A DNA stretch of 64,000 nt from Bacteroidota bacterium (GTDB lineage: Bacteria > Bacteroidota > Bacteroidia > Bacteroidales > UBA7960): the NCBI GenBank assembly GCA_007694165.1, contig RECE01000241.1, forward strand, positions 1-64,000. The letters run 5' to 3'. Positions 62,844 to 64,000 of this stretch are shown one piece after another. The notes below the pieces were generated by a model. It made no database searches, had not been told where the DNA came from, and saw only the letters and a program-made list of their open reading frames with translations. A program made the translations under genes and the position numbers. Numbering within the stretch: the first letter of the stretch is position 1; each line of letters starts with the position of its first letter.

Positions 62844-63278
62844 ATGACAATTATCAGATGGAGAATGCGCCCTGAAATGGAAAGATTTTCAGGCCGCGAT
62901 TATGAAACTACCACAGAAACAAGTCTTCCCGCCAATTGCGGTTGCCTGCCCGAAACCAATATCAGGAAACACAAAGATCATTACCTGATTGATATGGCAG
63001 CACCCGGCAGAAAAAAGGAAGATTTTACTATCAGCCTTGAGGACAACACCCTTACCCTGTCTTACGAGAAGCAGGAAAAAGAAAGCGGAGAGAACGAAAC
63101 CGCGCACTTTCTGAGGAGAGAGTTTAAAGATGAAAGCTTTTCCAGACATTTTACGCTGCCTGAAACTACCGATAAGGAGAAAATTTCAGCACGTTATGAA
63201 AATGGGATTCTTACGGTTAACATACCCTTTGAAGATCCTGAAAAAGATAAGCTGACAAAAAGAATCCATGTTAATTAA
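62844..63278 (+). CDS. Hsp20-family small heat shock protein
   Basis: ATP-independent holdase chaperone, cytoplasmic, 144 residues. The alpha-crystallin domain (about 40-135) starts at PETNIRKHKDHYLIDMAAPG and ends with ARYENGILTVNIPFEDPEK; the N-terminal arm is short and acid-poor. Preceded by AGGAGA ahead of the ATG, and followed by an intrinsic terminator, so probably a single-gene unit. Confidence 0.95.
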   Translation: MTIIRWRMRPEMERFSGRDYETTTETSLPANCGCLPETNIRKHKDHYLIDMAAPGRKKEDFTISLEDNTLTLSYEKQEKESGENETAHFLRREFKDESFSRHFTLPETTDKEKISARYENGILTVNIPFEDPEKDKLTKRIHVN

Positions 63279-63295
63279 AAACATGTGGAAAACAC

Positions 63296-63322
63296 CAAAA
63301 AGCTCCTGAGGGAGCTTTTTTT
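63296..63322 (+). terminator. Intrinsic terminator after hsp20
   Basis: AAAAAGCTCC-TGA-GGGAGCTTTTTTT: perfect 10-base stem with a T run. Confidence 0.88.
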
Positions 63323-63377
63323 ATGGGGGTTAAAATCAATTGGTGAATTACACAGTAAATAATTCAGGGTAAGTTCG

Positions 63378-63385
63378 TATTTTTG
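63378..63385 (+). promoter_or_regulatory. -7 element for the phosphate butyryltransferase gene
   Basis: TATTTTTG, exact match 39 bases before the ATG; no TTG at the expected spacing. Confidence 0.4.
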
Positions 63386-63424
63386 CGCCACATAAGAATA
63401 ATCACCCTCAAAACACAAAAAAGT

Positions 63425-64000
63425 ATGTTGAAAAAGCTTAGCGATTTGCATGAAATGGCGCGCCAACACAAGAAGAAAAAACTGGTGCTTGCCGCTGCTC
63501 ATGATCAAAATGCCCTGGGAGCAGTTGTCAATGCTTCTGAAAATAATATTGTAGATGTTGTTCTGGTAGGAAATGTTGCCCAAATCAAAGAAATTTGTCA
63601 AAAAAATGGTTATAACATTTCTGGTTTTGAATTGATCGATGAGCCGGATAACGACAAAGCAGCGGAGCTGTCTGTAAAAATGGTTTCTGAGAAAAAAGCA
63701 GATATTGTAATGAAGGGGCATTTGAGCACCTCCAGTCTGCTGAAAGCGGTGCTGAATAAAGAATGGGGATTGCGCAGTGGTGAATTGCTCTCGCACCTGG
63801 CCTTGTTTGAGGTGGATTCGTACCATAAAATTCTTGGGCTTACTGATGCAGCCATGAATATTGCTCCCGATTTAAAAGGGAAGGTTTCTATCATTAAAAA
63901 CGCCGTAAACTACATGCGTAAACTTGGCCTGGAGAAACCCAAAGTGGCTGTTTTGAGTGCAGTAGAAACAATTAATCCTGATATGAAATCCTCCATGGAA
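63425..64000 (+). CDS. ptb: Phosphate butyryltransferase (phosphotransacylase family), 3' end outside window
   Basis: Exchanges CoA for phosphate on butyryl-CoA or branched acyl-CoA, usually with a butyrate kinase that makes ATP. The 192 codons seen lack a stop, and the frame is absent from the track for that reason; family members have about 300 residues. MLKKLSDLHEMARQHKKKKLVLAAAHDQNALGAV is the family start, and VLVGN, KADIVMKGHLSTSSLLKAV and DAAMNIAPDL match the fold. Acetyl- and butyryl-transferases cannot be told apart with certainty on this part. Confidence 0.88.
   Translation, partial: MLKKLSDLHEMARQHKKKKLVLAAAHDQNALGAVVNASENNIVDVVLVGNVAQIKEICQKNGYNISGFELIDEPDNDKAAELSVKMVSEKKADIVMKGHLSTSSLLKAVLNKEWGLRSGELLSHLALFEVDSYHKILGLTDAAMNIAPDLKGKVSIIKNAVNYMRKLGLEKPKVAVLSAVETINPDMKSSME

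Overview
The window is a piece of a Bacteroidota chromosome, most likely from an anaerobic or fermentative member of the Bacteroidales/Marinilabiliales type. The support comes from gldE-gldD, DUF4270 and type IX secretion (T9SS) style C-termini, a UpxY-type NusG paralogue, an 80-residue-class ATP synthase epsilon subunit, a phosphate butyryltransferase, and many intergenic matches to the Bacteroidota promoter pattern TTG-N19-21-TAnnTTTG. I saw no tRNA, rRNA, CRISPR array, insertion sequence or prophage. Almost everything is core chromosome; the accessory-looking parts are the left-edge repeat array, the CotH/lamin-tail block and the glycan genes.

Layout. 1-384: array of seven imperfect hairpins with related loops. 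0.4-8.1 kb (minus): EF-G paralogue lacking the usual catalytic His, PfkB kinase, and glgA-like/DUF4270/glmS. 8.3-11.2 kb (plus): panC, panD, a flippase-like membrane protein and heptose-phosphate adenylyltransferase. 11.3-16.5 kb (minus): S41 protease lipoprotein, glyS, diacylglycerol kinase family, asd. 16.6-20 kb: a large secreted lamin-tail repeat protein, convergent with comF. 21-26.6 kb (plus): two tandem coiled-coil membrane paralogues, pheT, deoC. 26.6-31.8 kb: a nucleotidyltransferase-fold protein divergent from gldE-gldD, then an ECF sigma factor and a probable anti-sigma protein. 31.8-36.5 kb (minus): outer-membrane protein, CotH kinase-like lipoprotein, T9SS lamin-tail protein and an LpxL-type acyltransferase.

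36.6-47 kb: O-antigen ligase (plus), then on the minus strand trpS, a small membrane protein, hflX, two glycan transferases, recJ and atpDC. 47.3-50.3 kb (plus): riboflavin kinase with a degenerate FMN adenylyltransferase half, AI-2E family transporter, radical SAM/SPASM protein. 50.3-54.7 kb (minus): rplM-rpsI-rpsB-tsf and pyrH-frr. 55-57.3 kb: DUF4105 protein and VOC dioxygenase. 57.3-62.4 kb: WlbA-like sugar dehydrogenase, UpxY and an unusual sugar transferase, TSUP permease and a second flippase-like protein. 62.8-64 kb: Hsp20 and the start of phosphate butyryltransferase, cut by the window edge.

How the genes work together. Several units serve the cell envelope: glmS (UDP-GlcNAc precursor), heptose adenylyltransferase, LpxL-type acyltransferase, O-antigen ligase, the glycosyltransferases, the WlbA-like enzyme and UpxY with its sugar transferase. 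Others form the translation core (rplM to frr, glyS, pheT, trpS, hflX, EF-G paralogue). Three divergent gene pairs share short intergenic regions where consensus promoters abut or overlap. The most unusual items are the hairpin array, the degenerate riboflavin kinase, the paired coiled-coil paralogues, the CotH block without its usual polyphosphate polymerase partner, and the sugar transferase that lacks the usual membrane helix. No gene cluster here is clearly a new defence or mobile system. All calls come from reading the sequence; no database search was run.
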